Notes: a model not told the origin generated them from the sequence alone. A DNA stretch of 64,000 bases from Pontixanthobacter gangjinensis (GCF_009827545.1 NZ_WTYS01000001.1:955772-1019771); one strand, 5' to 3'. Numbered from the stretch's first letter, positions 27,227-38,985 are shown. Numbers and translations: made by a program.

Positions 27227-28281
27227 CCGCCCTCCCAACAGCGCGCGAGAGTTTGAACGCTGAAGCCGCCAAACGCGTGCTAATTTTCGACGGAGCGTTC
27301 GGCACGCAAATTCAGGACCGGAAATTGTCCGAAGCAGATTATGCAGGTGATCTGGGTCTGGAGGCCGACCAGAAGGGTAATAATGATATTTTGGCGCTGA
27401 CCTGTCCCGAAGTGATCGAGGATATTACCCGCGCCTATCTCGACGCCGGATCGGATGTAATTTCGACCAACACCTTCTCCGCCAATGTGATTAGCCAGGC
27501 GGATTATGCGGCCGAAAGTCTGGTGAAGGAAATTAACTTTGCATCTGCCCAGATTGCTCGGCGTCTTGCCGATACATTCGAAGGGAATGATGGCCGTCCA
27601 CGCTTTGTTGCAGGCGCAATCGGCCCGACCAACAAGACGCTTTCGCTCAGCCCCGATGTCGAAGACCCCGGTTTTCGCGAAATTGATTTTGATTATCTGA
27701 CCTCCGTTTATCACGAGCAGGCCGCAGCGTTGGTTGAAGGCGGTGCGGATTTCATTCTGATCGAAACAATTTTTGATACGTTGAATGCCAAAGCCGGCAT
27801 CATGGCGGTCAAACAATTGGAACGCGAGCTGGGCCGCGATGTGCCGATCATGCTTTCGATGACGCTGACCGATCTATCTGGGCGCAACCTTTCGGGCCAT
27901 ACTGTAGAGGCGTTTTGGTATGCCGTGCGCCACGCCAATCCGGTAACTATCGGCCTCAATTGCAGTTTCGGCGCAGAGCAGCTTCGCCCGCATGTGCAAT
28001 TGCTCAGTAAAATTGCCGACACGCTGCTGCTGGCCTACCCGAATGCAGGCCTGCCCAATGAGCTTGGCGAATATGACGAGGCCCCCGCTACCACCGCATC
28101 GCTGGTCCGCGAATGGGCCGAAAAAGAACAGGTCAACGTCCTTGGCGGCTGCTGCGGGTCAACGCCCGACCACATTGCCGCCATTGCCAAAGCCGTCGAG
28201 GGGCTATCGCCCCGAAAAATGCCCGGGCGCGATACCAAGATGCGCCTTGCGGGCCTCGAACCGTTTACGATTGCTGCATAA
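27223..28281 (+). CDS. Homocysteine methyltransferase module of split methionine synthase
   Basis: A 352-residue protein equal to the N-terminal domain of MetH. It has the zinc-binding cysteines in [12 protein letters not shown] and [14 protein letters not shown] and the start motif [13 protein letters not shown]. It binds homocysteine and, with the cobalamin protein encoded next, should form methionine. It is split from the rest of MetH at the natural domain border: its TAA overlaps the next ATG by one base. This two-gene arrangement is known in sphingomonads and some other alphaproteobacteria and is not a frameshift. Confidence 0.94.
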   Translation: MTALPTARESLNAEAAKRVLIFDGAFGTQIQDRKLSEADYAGDLGLEADQKGNNDILALTCPEVIEDITRAYLDAGSDVISTNTFSANVISQADYAAESLVKEINFASAQIARRLADTFEGNDGRPRFVAGAIGPTNKTLSLSPDVEDPGFREIDFDYLTSVYHEQAAALVEGGADFILIETIFDTLNAKAGIMAVKQLERELGRDVPIMLSMTLTDLSGRNLSGHTVEAFWYAVRHANPVTIGLNCSFGAEQLRPHVQLLSKIADTLLLAYPNAGLPNELGEYDEAPATTASLVREWAEKEQVNVLGGCCGSTPDHIAAIAKAVEGLSPRKMPGRDTKMRLAGLEPFTIAA

Positions 28282-30920
28282 TGACCCAGCCTAGCACCGC
28301 GCAATTCGTTAATATTGGCGAACGCACCAATGTAACCGGCTCTGCCCGGTTTAAAAAACTGATCATGGCTGATGATTATGCATCCGCTGTCGAAGTCGCG
28401 CGGGAGCAAGTTGAAAACGGCGCTCAGGTAATCGACGTCAATATGGACGAGGGGCTGCTAGATGCGGTTCACGCCATGACGACATTCTTGAAACTGATTG
28501 CTGCCGAACCCGATATTGCCCGCGTTCCTTTGATGATCGACAGTTCCAAATGGGATGTTATCGAGGCTGGGCTGAAATGCGTTTCGGGAAAGCCGATCGT
28601 CAATTCAATTTCGATGAAAGAAGGCGAGGAGCAATTTCTCGACCAAGCGCGCAAATGCATGGATTACGGCGCGGCGGTGGTGGTGATGGCGTTCGATGAA
28701 ACCGGACAGGCCGACACCAAGCAGCGCAAGGTCGAAATTTGCAGCCGCGCTTATAAATTGCTGACTGGCATCGGCTTTCCGCCCGAGGATATTATCTTCG
28801 ACCCCAATATTTTCGCGGTTGCCACCGGCATAGAGGAGCATGATCGATACGGGCTCGACTTCATCGAAGCTGTCCGCGAGATCAAAGCCAATTGCCCTCT
28901 TGCCAAGACATCGGGCGGGCTGTCCAATCTTTCTTTCAGCTTTCGCGGCAACGAAACCGTGCGCCGCGCAATGCACTCGGTGTTTCTCTATCACGCGATC
29001 CCGGCGGGTCTTGATATGGCGATCGTCAATGCGGGGCAGCTTGATGTCTATGACCAGATTGATCCGGTTCTGCGCGAGGCGTGCGAGGATGTGATCCTGA
29101 TGCGCCCGGTTGAAGGTGAGGAGAGCGCGACCGAACGGCTGATCAATCTTGCTGAAAGTTACAAAGGCCGCGATCCGGTCGCAGAGAAACAAGCCGCTGA
29201 ATGGCGCGGTTGGGCGGTGGAAAAGCGGCTCGAACATGCGCTGGTCAAGGGGATCGATGCCGACATCGTTTCTGACACTGAGGAAATGCGCAGCGCCATC
29301 GAAGCCGCTGGTGGCCGGCCGATCCAGGTAATTGAAGGCCCGCTGATGGACGGGATGAATGTCGTAGGCGATCTGTTCGGCAGCGGCAAAATGTTCCTGC
29401 CGCAAGTGGTCAAATCAGCGCGCGTGATGAAGAAGGCGGTCGCTCATCTGATCCCCTTTATCGAGGCTGAGAAGGATCTGCTGGCGGAGGAAGACCGCAA
29501 GGCCAAGGGCAAGATCATCATGGCTACCGTCAAGGGTGATGTTCATGATATTGGCAAAAATATCGTTGGCGTTGTACTGCAATGTAACGGGTATGAGGTA
29601 GTGGATCTGGGTGTGATGGTGCCGTGGACCAAAATCCTTGAAACGGCGATAACCGAGAAGGCCGATATAATCGGTCTTTCGGGCCTGATTACGCCCTCGC
29701 TCGATGAAATGGTCACCGTTGCAGAAGAAATGCAACGCGCCGGAATGACCATGCCGCTGCTGATCGGCGGTGCGACCACCAGCAAGGTTCACACAGCACT
29801 GCGGATTGACGGGTCCTATGACGGGCCGGTGATCCATGTGCTCGATGCCAGCCGTGCGGTCGGTGTGGCAAGCAAGCTGCTGTCCGATACCCTGCGCGAT
29901 GATTTCGTCACCGGAACTGCCGCCGAATATCAGCATGTCCGCGATGTTCGTGCAGGCAAGGGGCAGAGCGAGTTGCTCAGCCTCGAAGATGCACGAGCCA
30001 ATTATTATGACGCGTATCTAAGTGACAAGGCCGCGCCGCCGCTAGAGCCAGGCGTGCATGCGTTTGAAGATTGGTCGCTCGCCGATTTGCGCGAAGTGAT
30101 CGACTGGACGCCCTTCTTCCGCGCTTGGGAATTGCACGGCAATTATCCGGCGATACTGCGGGATGAAGTCGTGGGTGAAACCGCCCGCAGCCTATTTGCC
30201 GATGCGCAGGAAATGCTCGATAAAATCGTCAAGGAGAAATGGCTGACTGCCAAGGGCGTATGTGGCTTCTGGCCCTGCGCGCGCGATGGCGACGATGTGA
30301 CCATCCACCGCGTGAACCGCGAGGAGCATGTCTTGCTTCCGTTCCTGCGCCAACAGGTCAAGAAATCGCGCGACCGCGCCAATATGTGCCTAGCGGATTT
30401 CATCGACCCGGCAGGCGATTGGATCGGCGGGTTTGCGGTCGGTATCCACGGAATCGACGAACATATTGCCCGTTTCAAAGCTGATAATGATGATTATTCG
30501 GATATTCTGCTCAAAGCGTTAGCTGACCGGTTTGCCGAAGCCTTTGCCGAACGCCTGCACCAGCACGTCCGCACCGATCTGTGGGGTTATGCGCCGGGTG
30601 AGCAGCTGACCAATGAAGCGCTGATTAAGGAACAGTATCGCGGCATACGGCCCGCACCGGGCTATCCCGCTTGCCCCGATCATAGTCTAAAACCGATATT
30701 GTTCGATCTGCTCGATGCAGAGGCGAATACGGGCATTTCGTTGACGGAGAATTTTGCGATGTGGCCGACTTCGGCAGTTAGCGGTTTCTATTTCGGCCAT
30801 CCTGAAGCTGCGTATTTCGGCGTGGCACGGATCGGACGCGACCAGCTGGAAGACTACGCCCAGCGGCGCAATATCGACCTTTCCACGGCAGAACGGTATC
30901 TGCGGCCCAATCTCGATTGA
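28281..30920 (+). CDS. metH: Cobalamin-dependent methionine synthase, large part
   Basis: An 879-residue protein lacking only the homocysteine domain. The start is the ATG at 28281; an open frame from 28113 lies in the previous gene. Order: pterin-binding barrel ([27 protein letters not shown]), cobalamin cap helices, B12 domain with axial histidine in DVHDIGKNI and the [11 protein letters not shown] loop, and a C-terminal reactivation domain (about 560-875; [11 protein letters not shown]). It transfers methyl from methyltetrahydrofolate through cob(I)alamin to homocysteine held by the preceding protein. It is last in the operon. Confidence 0.96.
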   Translation: MTQPSTAQFVNIGERTNVTGSARFKKLIMADDYASAVEVAREQVENGAQVIDVNMDEGLLDAVHAMTTFLKLIAAEPDIARVPLMIDSSKWDVIEAGLKCVSGKPIVNSISMKEGEEQFLDQARKCMDYGAAVVVMAFDETGQADTKQRKVEICSRAYKLLTGIGFPPEDIIFDPNIFAVATGIEEHDRYGLDFIEAVREIKANCPLAKTSGGLSNLSFSFRGNETVRRAMHSVFLYHAIPAGLDMAIVNAGQLDVYDQIDPVLREACEDVILMRPVEGEESATERLINLAESYKGRDPVAEKQAAEWRGWAVEKRLEHALVKGIDADIVSDTEEMRSAIEAAGGRPIQVIEGPLMDGMNVVGDLFGSGKMFLPQVVKSARVMKKAVAHLIPFIEAEKDLLAEEDRKAKGKIIMATVKGDVHDIGKNIVGVVLQCNGYEVVDLGVMVPWTKILETAITEKADIIGLSGLITPSLDEMVTVAEEMQRAGMTMPLLIGGATTSKVHTALRIDGSYDGPVIHVLDASRAVGVASKLLSDTLRDDFVTGTAAEYQHVRDVRAGKGQSELLSLEDARANYYDAYLSDKAAPPLEPGVHAFEDWSLADLREVIDWTPFFRAWELHGNYPAILRDEVVGETARSLFADAQEMLDKIVKEKWLTAKGVCGFWPCARDGDDVTIHRVNREEHVLLPFLRQQVKKSRDRANMCLADFIDPAGDWIGGFAVGIHGIDEHIARFKADNDDYSDILLKALADRFAEAFAERLHQHVRTDLWGYAPGEQLTNEALIKEQYRGIRPAPGYPACPDHSLKPILFDLLDAEANTGISLTENFAMWPTSAVSGFYFGHPEAAYFGVARIGRDQLEDYAQRRNIDLSTAERYLRPNLD

Positions 30921-30980
30921 CCGGGCGCAGCTAATCGCGCAGTGAAATATCCGTCGCCAAGGAAGTGATTCTTTGGCCGA

Positions 30981-31203
30981 TGCGCGGGAGAGACCATGGG
31001 CACCAGTCAATTTTTGGCAGGTGACCTGCGGCACCGAAGGAGCAACCGCCCCGGAAACTCTCAGGTATCAGGGACCGCGCAACGGCAGACACTCTGGAAA
31101 GCGCTTCTCGAAAGAGCGGCCACCGAAGGGGTAAGCTTGCCACGTTCCTTTCAAGGAGGGACTGGCAGGTAAAAACTCTCAGGTCTTCCCGACAGAGGGG
31201 GTG
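30981..31203 (+). ncRNA. Tandem glycine riboswitch
   Basis: Two glycine aptamers lie in series before gcvT. Aptamer 1 (about 30984-31096) has CACCGAAGGAGCAA and AAACTCTCAGGTA; aptamer 2 (about 31097-31203) has CACCGAAGGGGTAAG, AAAACTCTCAGGT and GACAGAGGGGG. These repeat the family consensus. Glycine binding normally switches on the glycine cleavage genes. It fills most of the 330-base gap after metH. Confidence 0.93.
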
Positions 31204-31253
31204 TGCAAGCGGGCGCTTTGCCTGTTTGTATCCTATTCTGATCGGGGACTGTG

Positions 31254-32408
31254 ATGAGCGACGAGATTCTGGATATCGAAGACACCCACCCGGACGATAT
31301 GCCGGAGGAGCAAGTGCTGCCGCTTGACGCGTGGCACCGCGCGCAAGGCGCTCGGATGGTTGAGTTCGCCGGCTACCAAATGCCGATCCAATACGCTGGT
31401 CCATACGGGGGCATCGTGGCCGAGCATGAATGGACACGAAACTCCGCCAGTCTTTTTGATGTTAGCCATATGGGCCAGCTATCACTAGAGGGTGAGGGCG
31501 CCGCAGAAGCGCTCGAAGCTTTGCTGCCGGGCGATATTTCCGCGCTCAAGCCGGGCAAAATGCGCTATTCTCTGCTGCTTGATGAAAACGGCGGTATCCT
31601 TGATGATCTGATTGTGACCAACACAGGCCATGGTTTGGGCATTGTCGTCAATGGCGCGGTGAAATGGGATGACATCGCTCATCTTCACGAGCATCTGCCC
31701 GATAATATCACGCTGACGCATCATGCCGACCAAGCATTGGTTGCTCTGCAAGGTCCGAAGGCTGGCGAAGTGCTCGAGGCGATTATTCCTGGCACTGGCG
31801 CGCTGACATTCATGACTGCAGGAGCGTTTGAGTGGAAGGGCGCGTTCGTCTGGGTCAGCCGCGCTGGCTATACCGGCGAAGACGGTTTCGAGGTATCTAT
31901 CGGCGCGGAACAGGTAGAAGCATTCGCCGACGCGCTGGTTGCTGATGATCGGGTGCAGCCTGCTGGACTTGGCGCCCGCGACAGTTTGCGGTTGGAAGCA
32001 GGCTTGCCGCTTTACGGGCATGATCTGGATGTGAACACTGACCCGGTGTCTGCGGGACTTCTGTTCGCTTTGACCAAAAGCCGCCGTGAAACAGGCGGCT
32101 GGATGGGGCATGAAACATGTGCCCGAATGCTGGCTGACGGCGCACCGACCAAACGGGTTGGATTGAAAGTCGAAGGACGTATGCCAGCACGCGAGGGCGC
32201 GCTGGTTTTCAGCGGCGACACCGAAATTGGCCGCGTCACCAGCGGCGGTTTTTCGCCCACGCTCGGTTACCCGATTGCGATGGCCTATGTCATGGCAGAT
32301 TACGCCAAACCCGGCACCGCTTTACAGATTGAAGTACGGAACAAACGGCTCGATGCAGCGGTCGTGCCAATGCCTTTCGTGCCCCAGAATTACTACCGAG
32401 GAGAATGA
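31254..32408 (+). CDS. gcvT: Glycine cleavage system T protein (aminomethyltransferase)
   Basis: About 384 residues. I use the ATG at 31254, directly after a GTG in the same frame. It transfers the aminomethyl carbon from lipoyl-GcvH to tetrahydrofolate, releasing ammonia. Family marks: [40 protein letters not shown] and [20 protein letters not shown] short acidic N-terminal extension (about 25 residues) precedes the domain and is not standard. First gene of gcvT-gcvH-gcvPA-gcvPB under a glycine riboswitch; it shares the one-carbon theme with the met operon just upstream. Confidence 0.95.
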   Translation: MSDEILDIEDTHPDDMPEEQVLPLDAWHRAQGARMVEFAGYQMPIQYAGPYGGIVAEHEWTRNSASLFDVSHMGQLSLEGEGAAEALEALLPGDISALKPGKMRYSLLLDENGGILDDLIVTNTGHGLGIVVNGAVKWDDIAHLHEHLPDNITLTHHADQALVALQGPKAGEVLEAIIPGTGALTFMTAGAFEWKGAFVWVSRAGYTGEDGFEVSIGAEQVEAFADALVADDRVQPAGLGARDSLRLEAGLPLYGHDLDVNTDPVSAGLLFALTKSRRETGGWMGHETCARMLADGAPTKRVGLKVEGRMPAREGALVFSGDTEIGRVTSGGFSPTLGYPIAMAYVMADYAKPGTALQIEVRNKRLDAAVVPMPFVPQNYYRGE

Positions 32409-32412
32409 CCTG

Positions 32413-32784
32413 ATGGCCCGCTATTTTACCGATGAGCATGAGTGGATCGACGTTGAAGGCGACACCGCCACAGTCGGCATTACCGATTACGCGCAGGAAC
32501 AATTGGGCGATATTGTCTTCGTCGAACTGCCTGATGTTGGGGCGATGATTGACAAGGGCGGCGATGCTGCAGTCGTTGAATCGGTCAAAGCGGCGAGCGA
32601 CGTCTATGCGCCAATCACCGGCGAAGTGATGGAAGGTAATCCCGCGCTCGAGGAAGATCCTGCGTTGGTCAACACCTCACCTGAGGAAGATGGCTGGTTC
32701 TTCAAGATGACCATTGGCGACAAGTCAGAGCTGGAAGGCCTGATGGATGCCAAGGCTTACGAGGCGTTTGTCGCTGAATTGTAA
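32413..32784 (+). CDS. gcvH: Glycine cleavage system H protein
   Basis: A 123-residue lipoyl carrier. The open frame extends upstream inside gcvT, but the ATG at 32413, four bases after the gcvT stop, gives the standard protein ([12 protein letters not shown]). The lipoylated lysine is in [14 protein letters not shown]. It shuttles the aminomethyl group between the P and T proteins and is reoxidised by dihydrolipoamide dehydrogenase, which is not in this window. Confidence 0.96.
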   Translation: MARYFTDEHEWIDVEGDTATVGITDYAQEQLGDIVFVELPDVGAMIDKGGDAAVVESVKAASDVYAPITGEVMEGNPALEEDPALVNTSPEEDGWFFKMTIGDKSELEGLMDAKAYEAFVAEL

Positions 32785-32791
32785 TCGACGC

Positions 32792-32873
32792 CGTTATCCC
32801 GGCAAGGGCTGGGATCGGTTTCGTGTGATATCCGGCTAAGAAAAGAGCGATCCCAGCATTCGCTGGGATGACG
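32792..32873. repeat. 82-bp composite inverted repeat, copy 1
   Basis: Two hairpin-forming arms (32792-32817 and 32847-32873) flank an unrelated middle. The right arm GCGATCCCAGC...GCTGGGATGACG is itself an inverted repeat, and the outer ends (CGTTAT / ATGACG) are near inverse. A second copy of the same total length is at 60735. The right arm supplies the ATG of an alternative upstream start for the next gene. Confidence 0.75.
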
Positions 32874-32885
32874 AAAGTTGAGAAA

Positions 32886-34247
32886 ATGCGTTACTTACCC
32901 CTGACTGATAGCGATCGTTCAGCAATGCTTGATGTTATCGGCGCGCCGAATGTTGATGCGTTATTCTCCGATGTGCCAGAGATTGCGCGGCTCGATGGGC
33001 CGATCCGTGATCTGCCGATGCATGCGAGCGAAATGGCAGTCGAGAAGCATATGCGCGGGCTGTCCAAGAAGAACCTTGCCGCGGCGGATGCTGCGTTTTT
33101 CCTCGGCGCTGGGGCCTATCGCCACCATGTTCCGGCCAGCGTTGATACGATCATCCAGCGCGGCGAGTTTCTAACGGCCTACACTCCGTATCAGCCGGAA
33201 ATCGCGCAGGGTACGTTGCAGATGCTGTTCGAATTTCAAAGTCAGGTCGCACGGCTCTATGGTTGCGTGGTTGCCAATGCTTCGATGTATGATGGCTCGA
33301 CCGCGTGCTGGGAAGCGGTGGCGATGGCCGGACGCGTGACCAAGCGGAGCAAGGCTGTGCTGTCAGGCGCGCTGCATCCGCATTATACCGAAGTCGTAAA
33401 AACGATGGCCAAATTCACCGGCGACACAATCGCTGCTGCCCAGCCGTCTATTCAGGCCGATCCTGACAATGCCGGGCTAATCTCGCGGATTGATGCAGAC
33501 ACGTCCTGCGTAGTGGTACAATATCCCGATATTCTGGGCCGCTTGCCCGACCTGGAAGAAATCGCTGCTGCGGCGCATGCTGTGGGTGCGCTACTGATTG
33601 CGGTCAATACCGAGCCAGTTGCGCTCGGCGCGATCAAATCGCCGGGAGAGCTGGGCGCAGATATCGTTGTTGGCGAAGGTCAGGCGCTGGGTGTCGGATT
33701 GCAATTTGGCGGACCTTATCTCGGGCTGTTTGCGGTTCGCGACAAGAAGCACGTTCGGCAGATGCCGGGCCGCCTGTGCGGAGAAACTGTCGATGCTGAT
33801 GGCAGACGTGGTTTCGTACTGACGCTTTCCACTCGCGAACAACATATCCGGCGGGAAAAAGCGACCAGCAACATATGCACCAATTCCGGTCTGTGCGCTC
33901 TCGCCTTCACGGTTCACATGACTTTGCTTGGCGAAAAAGGCCTGCGGCAACTGGCCGCGGAAAATCACCGGCTGGCATGTATCGCGGCAGAGAAGCTTGC
34001 TGCGGTTCCCGGTGTGACTGTGCTCAATCACAGCTTTTTCAACGAATTCACCATTTTGGTCGATGGCGATGCGCGGCAGATTGTCCGCGATCTGGCCGAG
34101 GACAATATCCTCGCGGGCGTCTCACTCGCCCGGCTCTATCCCGATGTTGAGGAATTTACGCGTGGCTTGCTGGTCGCGGTGACCGAAACGACGAGCGAGG
34201 AGGACATCGAAACCCTTTGTGCTGCTCTCAAGGAGAAATTGTCATGA
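32886..34247 (+). CDS. gcvPA: Glycine dehydrogenase (decarboxylating) subunit 1
   Basis: About 453 residues. An ATG six codons earlier (32868) lies within the dispersed repeat; [11 protein letters not shown] at 32886 looks like the natural start. It is the alpha half of the two-subunit P protein, which with PLP decarboxylates glycine. Seen: [28 protein letters not shown] and [14 protein letters not shown]. Its TGA overlaps the gcvPB ATG by ATGA. Confidence 0.95.
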   Translation: MRYLPLTDSDRSAMLDVIGAPNVDALFSDVPEIARLDGPIRDLPMHASEMAVEKHMRGLSKKNLAAADAAFFLGAGAYRHHVPASVDTIIQRGEFLTAYTPYQPEIAQGTLQMLFEFQSQVARLYGCVVANASMYDGSTACWEAVAMAGRVTKRSKAVLSGALHPHYTEVVKTMAKFTGDTIAAAQPSIQADPDNAGLISRIDADTSCVVVQYPDILGRLPDLEEIAAAAHAVGALLIAVNTEPVALGAIKSPGELGADIVVGEGQALGVGLQFGGPYLGLFAVRDKKHVRQMPGRLCGETVDADGRRGFVLTLSTREQHIRREKATSNICTNSGLCALAFTVHMTLLGEKGLRQLAAENHRLACIAAEKLAAVPGVTVLNHSFFNEFTILVDGDARQIVRDLAEDNILAGVSLARLYPDVEEFTRGLLVAVTETTSEEDIETLCAALKEKLS

Positions 34248-35812
34248 ACGCTCCGAACAAAAGCGGTTGGAAGCCGACAGCTCCTGCTGGCAGCGAAGGC
34301 AAATTTGGCGGACCGCCAACCACCACCGGTAACAAAGCGCTGATGCTCGAAGAAAAGTTGATCTTCGAGATTGGCACGCCCGACACAACCGGCGTCGATC
34401 TGCCTGAAGTGGATGACTCTGCGCCTAATAAGCTTGGCGGCATGAGGCGCGATGCTGAGATCGGCCTGCCCGGTTTGTCGGAACCTGAAACTGTGCGCCA
34501 TTACACGCGGCTGAGCCGCCAGAATTACGGTATTGATCTCGGCTTCTTCCCGCTCGGTTCGTGCACCATGAAGCACAATCCACGCCTTAATGAAAAAGTT
34601 GCGCGGATGCCCGGCTTTGCAGACGTCCATCCGCTTCAACCGGTTGATACTGTGCAAGGCGCATTGGGCGTTATCAATGAGCTTGCCCATTGGCTGATTA
34701 CACTGACCGGAATGCACGGCGTTGCGATGAGCCCGAAGGCGGGCGCGCACGGCGAATTGTGCGGCATTTTGTGTATTCGAGCTGCATTGGAAGCGCGCGG
34801 CGATGCGCGCAAAGTCGTGCTTGTTCCCGAGAGCGCGCATGGCACCAATCCTGCAACGGCTGCCTTCGCCGGTTATGCGGTGGAAGACATTCCTGCCAAT
34901 TCGGACGGGCGGGTTGATCTGGAAGCGCTCAAGGCGCGGCTTGGCCCCGATGTGGCAGCGGTGATGATTACAAATCCAAACACTTGCGGATTGTTCGAGC
35001 CTGATCTTCGTGAAATCTCCGATGCGGTCCATGCCGCTGGCGGGTTTGTTTATTGCGACGGGGCCAATTTCAATGCGATTGTCGGGCGCGTTCGACCCGG
35101 CGATCTCGGCGTTGATGCTATGCACATCAATTTGCACAAAACCTTTTCCACCCCGCATGGCGGCGGCGGACCGGGCAGCGGTCCTGTGGTTCTGTCAGAG
35201 GCGCTTAGCCCCTTCGGGCCGCTGCCGTTCACCGCACGCACCGACGATGGCGTCATTCATCTGGTCGAAGAAGAAACCGCGTCAGAATTCGGTCACACCA
35301 AAGCGTTCGGGCGGATGACTGCTTTCCACGGCCAGATGGGCATGTATACCCGCGCTTTGACATATATGCTTAGCCACGGTGCCGACGGGCTGAAGCAAGT
35401 TTCCGAGGACGCAGTGCTGAATGCCAATTACATCCTCCGTTCGATGGAAGATGTGCTGCACGCACCCTATGCTCACAGCGGACCGTGTATGCATGAGGCT
35501 TTGTTCGGCGATAAGGGCTTTGCCGAGGGACTTTCCACGATTGATCTTGCCAAGGGACTAATTGACGAGGGCTATCATCCGATGACGATGTATTTCCCGC
35601 TGGTGGTCCACGGCGCGATGCTGGTCGAACCAACCGAGACAGAAAGCAAGGCGACCATCGATCAGTTCATCACAGCCTTCCGTAGCGTGGCAGAGCGGGC
35701 GAAAGCAGGTGATGAATTGCTCAAGACCGCCCCGCATTATGCACCGCGCAGTAGGCTTGATGAAACGCTGGCCGCGCGCAAACCGGTACTCGCCTATGTC
35801 GATCCCGAATAG
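34244..35812 (+). CDS. gcvPB: Glycine dehydrogenase (decarboxylating) subunit 2
   Basis: A 522-residue PLP-binding beta half of the P protein. The PLP lysine is in [35 protein letters not shown] and [10 protein letters not shown] are family landmarks. The ATG at 34244 overlaps the gcvPA stop; the nine extra codons of the open frame lie inside gcvPA. Last gene of the glycine cleavage operon, 71 bases before the cyclase gene. Confidence 0.96.
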   Translation: MNAPNKSGWKPTAPAGSEGKFGGPPTTTGNKALMLEEKLIFEIGTPDTTGVDLPEVDDSAPNKLGGMRRDAEIGLPGLSEPETVRHYTRLSRQNYGIDLGFFPLGSCTMKHNPRLNEKVARMPGFADVHPLQPVDTVQGALGVINELAHWLITLTGMHGVAMSPKAGAHGELCGILCIRAALEARGDARKVVLVPESAHGTNPATAAFAGYAVEDIPANSDGRVDLEALKARLGPDVAAVMITNPNTCGLFEPDLREISDAVHAAGGFVYCDGANFNAIVGRVRPGDLGVDAMHINLHKTFSTPHGGGGPGSGPVVLSEALSPFGPLPFTARTDDGVIHLVEEETASEFGHTKAFGRMTAFHGQMGMYTRALTYMLSHGADGLKQVSEDAVLNANYILRSMEDVLHAPYAHSGPCMHEALFGDKGFAEGLSTIDLAKGLIDEGYHPMTMYFPLVVHGAMLVEPTETESKATIDQFITAFRSVAERAKAGDELLKTAPHYAPRSRLDETLAARKPVLAYVDPE

Positions 35813-35883
35813 GCGCAAAATCCGGTAAGCCTCTTGACCGGGGTGGCCCTTTGCGTCTTTCCTTTGTGAAGGGGGAATATGCG

Positions 35884-37953
35884 ATGGCCGCTGCGGCATC
35901 ACTCAACTTTATCCGGCGCGGCTGGCGCAATGTCCGTGAGGCTGGGCCGCAACGTCTGGCGATAACCGGCTTGTTGCTATTATTGGCCGTTTTGCTGGCA
36001 AGGTTTAGCTGGGGGCTCCCGTTTGTCGGCAATGCCGAGGCTGGATTGTATGATTTCCGCGCTTTCGCTGTCGCTAACGAGTTGCGGGTCGAGCAAGACG
36101 ACCGGATCGCGTTGGTCGTCTATGACGAGCAAACACTGATTGAGGCAAGAAAACGTTCTCCGCTTGATCGTGGGGTGTTGCTGCGGGCTTTGCGTAACCT
36201 TGACGGCATGGGGGCAAAAGCGATCGGGATCGATATCCTGTTCGATCAGCCGCAGGATGAAGACGAAGAATTGCTGGAAACCCTGCGCGCGATGAAGACA
36301 CCGGTTTCGGTCGCTTATGTGGATATGGAGATCAATGAGGATGATCTTGTTTATGACCAGCAGCTCTATCTAGATACGTTTCAGAGACAGTTGGCCGGAA
36401 GCAACGCGCGCGCCGCAAGTATCCAGCTGAACAATGACCGTTCGGTAACACGAATTTTCCCTGCGATTGATGAGCGGCTGCCAGACACGCTGACCCGGTC
36501 GATGATTGAAGCTGCTGGAAAAGGCGACCCGTCACTCCCCGGATACACGGGCTCCATCCGGTACCGTCTGGGTTTGTACAGCGGCGATGGCGGCGCAGAG
36601 GCGAAAAAGGTTGCCGAGCCGCTCTTTGCCAAGATCCCCATCGGGACTTTCGCGAACGACGAATTGCTAGCTATACCGGGGGTTGCCGACGAATTGGCCG
36701 CAGGTGTAGCTGGAAAATATATTTTGATCGGTGCCGATCTGGTCGATTTTGACCGCGTACCGACCTCGCTCACGCAATGGACAGCAGAAGAACCGCCGGG
36801 GTTGCAAGTCCATGCAGAGATGATGGCGCAAATGCTTGACGGGGAGGCGATGCCGAAGCCGTTGCCGATAACGCTGTGGGCGCTTGCCCTGCTGGTGATT
36901 GTATCGGCCGCATTGACTGGACTGCTCGAATGGAAGAGCTGGCGGGTCTATCCATTGATGCTGGCCCAATTCGCGATTTTCCTTGGCGTGCCACTGCTGA
37001 TGCATTTTCGCGGAATTGATACTTATGAATTGCCAGCGTTTGGATGGATTCTTGCCTGGATTGTGGCCTTCACTGCAATCACATCGGCGGCGCGCGCCTC
37101 GACCGCACAACAGCGCCAATTCGCGCAAGGTGCATTGGGGAAGTATCTGCCGCGCGAAATGGCCCAGGAGATTATCGACAATCCCAATCTGCTTGCATTG
37201 CATGGCGAGAAAAAATCGATCTTTGTGCTGTTCAGTGATTTGGAGGGGTTCACCAAGATGAGCCACGCGGTTTCGCCGGAAATGGTTGCGAAATTGCTCA
37301 ATCGGTATTTGGAAATGCTCAGCCAGGTGGTCCTTGATCATGGCGGCGTTATTGACAAATTTGTTGGCGACGCAGTGGTGGCGTTTTGGGGCGCACCGAT
37401 TGCGAAGCCTGGCGATGCAGAGCGTGCGGCAAGGGCAGGATATGCCATCTGGCAGGCAGGTGAGGCATTTCGCGAAGAAGTCGCCAAAATGGATTCGGCA
37501 CTGCCCAAGATAGGCAAAACTCGCGTAGGCTTGCATTACGGAGAAGCGGTGGTGGGCAATTTTGGCGGCGAGACGCGGATCCAATATACTGCGCTTGGTG
37601 ATAGTATGAACACTGCGGCACGGTTGGAAGCGGCGAACAAAGCGCTCGAATCCAGCGTAATGGCGAGCCGCGAATTCGCGGAGAAATCCGGACTTAACTG
37701 GTGGCGCCCGATGGGCCGTGTGGTTCTACGCGGAAGAGCCAAGCCGGTTGATATCCTGGAGCCAGCGCCGGATTTTCCTGAGGAGGACCGAAAGAAATTG
37801 CATCAGGCGATGATATTGTCGCAATCGAACAATACTGAGGCGCTTGAAGTGGTAGAACAAATTGTCCGTAGCCATCCAGATGACACAGCGCTGGTTAATC
37901 TGCTACACCGTATGAAGAATTTGAATGAGGAGAGAGCCTATGTTCTCGGGTAA
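35884..37953 (+). CDS. CHASE2 class III adenylate/guanylate cyclase
   Basis: About 689 residues from the ATG at 35884 (GAAGGGGGAA site); a TTG at 35851 is less likely. One N-terminal membrane helix, a periplasmic CHASE2 domain (about 45-320), three helices (about 327-410) and a cytoplasmic cyclase domain (about 440-620). The metal-binding aspartates are in FSDLEGFT and FVGDAVVAFWG, and the transition-state Asn and Arg are in SMNTAARLE; the Lys of IDKFVGD is the position associated with adenine recognition, so cAMP is the likely product. A short helical C-tail may be TPR-like. It overlaps the next gene and lies upstream of proteins carrying cyclic-nucleotide-binding domains. Confidence 0.92.
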   Translation: MAAAASLNFIRRGWRNVREAGPQRLAITGLLLLLAVLLARFSWGLPFVGNAEAGLYDFRAFAVANELRVEQDDRIALVVYDEQTLIEARKRSPLDRGVLLRALRNLDGMGAKAIGIDILFDQPQDEDEELLETLRAMKTPVSVAYVDMEINEDDLVYDQQLYLDTFQRQLAGSNARAASIQLNNDRSVTRIFPAIDERLPDTLTRSMIEAAGKGDPSLPGYTGSIRYRLGLYSGDGGAEAKKVAEPLFAKIPIGTFANDELLAIPGVADELAAGVAGKYILIGADLVDFDRVPTSLTQWTAEEPPGLQVHAEMMAQMLDGEAMPKPLPITLWALALLVIVSAALTGLLEWKSWRVYPLMLAQFAIFLGVPLLMHFRGIDTYELPAFGWILAWIVAFTAITSAARASTAQQRQFAQGALGKYLPREMAQEIIDNPNLLALHGEKKSIFVLFSDLEGFTKMSHAVSPEMVAKLLNRYLEMLSQVVLDHGGVIDKFVGDAVVAFWGAPIAKPGDAERAARAGYAIWQAGEAFREEVAKMDSALPKIGKTRVGLHYGEAVVGNFGGETRIQYTALGDSMNTAARLEAANKALESSVMASREFAEKSGLNWWRPMGRVVLRGRAKPVDILEPAPDFPEEDRKKLHQAMILSQSNNTEALEVVEQIVRSHPDDTALVNLLHRMKNLNEERAYVLG

Positions 37954-38683
37954 ATCAATTATGCCAATAAAGTCTGCCATGAAGTCGGGCGCTCTGGCAT
38001 GCGCCGCGATCGCTATGGCGGCATCGGCTGCTGCGAATGCGGGTGTGGTGATAAAATCAAGCGGGCCTTCCGCGTCGCAATACCCGGTCGGGAAAAAGAT
38101 CGACGATAGTGGCCGGATTACCCTGAAAGCAGGCGATTCCGTCACGATCATGGCGAATGGCGGAACGCGGGAAATTAGAGGCGCAGGCACCCATCGGGTT
38201 GCGGAACGCGGAGTAAGCAAGCGCTCGACATTCGCGGCCTTGACCAAGCAACGTTCAAATTCGCGCGTTCGAACAGGGGCGGCCCGCACAGGAACAGGTC
38301 CGCTTTCTTCGGTTCGCTCAAACCTTTGGTATGTTGATGTTACGGAATCGGGCCCAGTGTGCGTGGCTGATTTCTCGGCAGTTCGGATGTGGCGTCCGGA
38401 ACGGGAACTGGAGGCGACCTACGTTGTGGCTAACAGCAATTCGGCCGAGCATTTACATGTCACCTTCGCTGAAAAGACAATGATTGCTGATTGGGATGCG
38501 GCGCGCATGCCTTTGTCAGAGAATTCGCCCTATACGATTTCTGGCCCTGGCAACGTTGAGCCAGTGACCATTACATTTGCCGCGCTGGATGCAGTTCCCG
38601 ATAACCCTGAAGACCTTGCTACGGCGCTGATCGAAAAAGGGTGCACAAGTCAGTTGGAATTGCTTGCCACCAAGATGATGTGA
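37940..38683 (+). CDS. Exported protein coupled to the CHASE2 cyclase
   Basis: About 247 residues. The likely start is the ATG at 37940 after GAGGAGAG, overlapping the cyclase by 14 bases. A signal peptide (ALACAAIAMAASAAANAG) precedes a beta-rich region: GRITLKAGDSVTIMANGGTREIRGAGTHRV resembles the surface-exposed beta repeats of FecR-like proteins, in pieces. Three cysteines remain in the mature part. It probably works in the periplasm beside the CHASE2 sensor; the function is unknown. Confidence 0.72.
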   Translation: MFSGKSIMPIKSAMKSGALACAAIAMAASAAANAGVVIKSSGPSASQYPVGKKIDDSGRITLKAGDSVTIMANGGTREIRGAGTHRVAERGVSKRSTFAALTKQRSNSRVRTGAARTGTGPLSSVRSNLWYVDVTESGPVCVADFSAVRMWRPERELEATYVVANSNSAEHLHVTFAEKTMIADWDAARMPLSENSPYTISGPGNVEPVTITFAALDAVPDNPEDLATALIEKGCTSQLELLATKMM

Positions 38684-38985
38684 CGCAAAACTGACTTACG
38701 GCAATTTGCCAAACCGGGTCGCATGATCGCTTAAGCGCCAAAAAGGCGTAGCGTTCACGAGGTTTGATCGCCCTTCGGGGCATCCTTGCTGTCTTCGTTT
38801 GATGGAGGCGCGAGTTGGGGAGGCAATCGCAAAATGCGTCAGCTTGGCTGTCGGATCCATCACTTTCGGGGTCTGAAAAGGGCAATATCTATGCCGTTTG
38901 GCACCGATTGTGCGGAATTGTCATGCATTGCCCCCTTGCAGGATGGGCCGGAAGCCGTAGGTTGCTTTTTTGAGGGGGGTGGTTC
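38684..38985. other. Intergenic region before the cytochrome operon
   Basis: These 302 bases hold no convincing gene. A frame at 38786-38989 has no ribosome site and no protein-like character. A small hairpin with UUCG loop (GCCCTTCGGGGC, 38769-38780) is present. The promoter of the cytochrome operon must lie here, but no clear -35/-10 is seen. GAGGGGGGT before 38986 is a strong ribosome site. Confidence 0.5.

Noticed and set aside
36667-37584. 305-codon minus-strand open frame
   Set aside because: Antisense shadow of the CHASE2 cyclase catalytic domain; Cys/His content comes from the opposite-strand codons.
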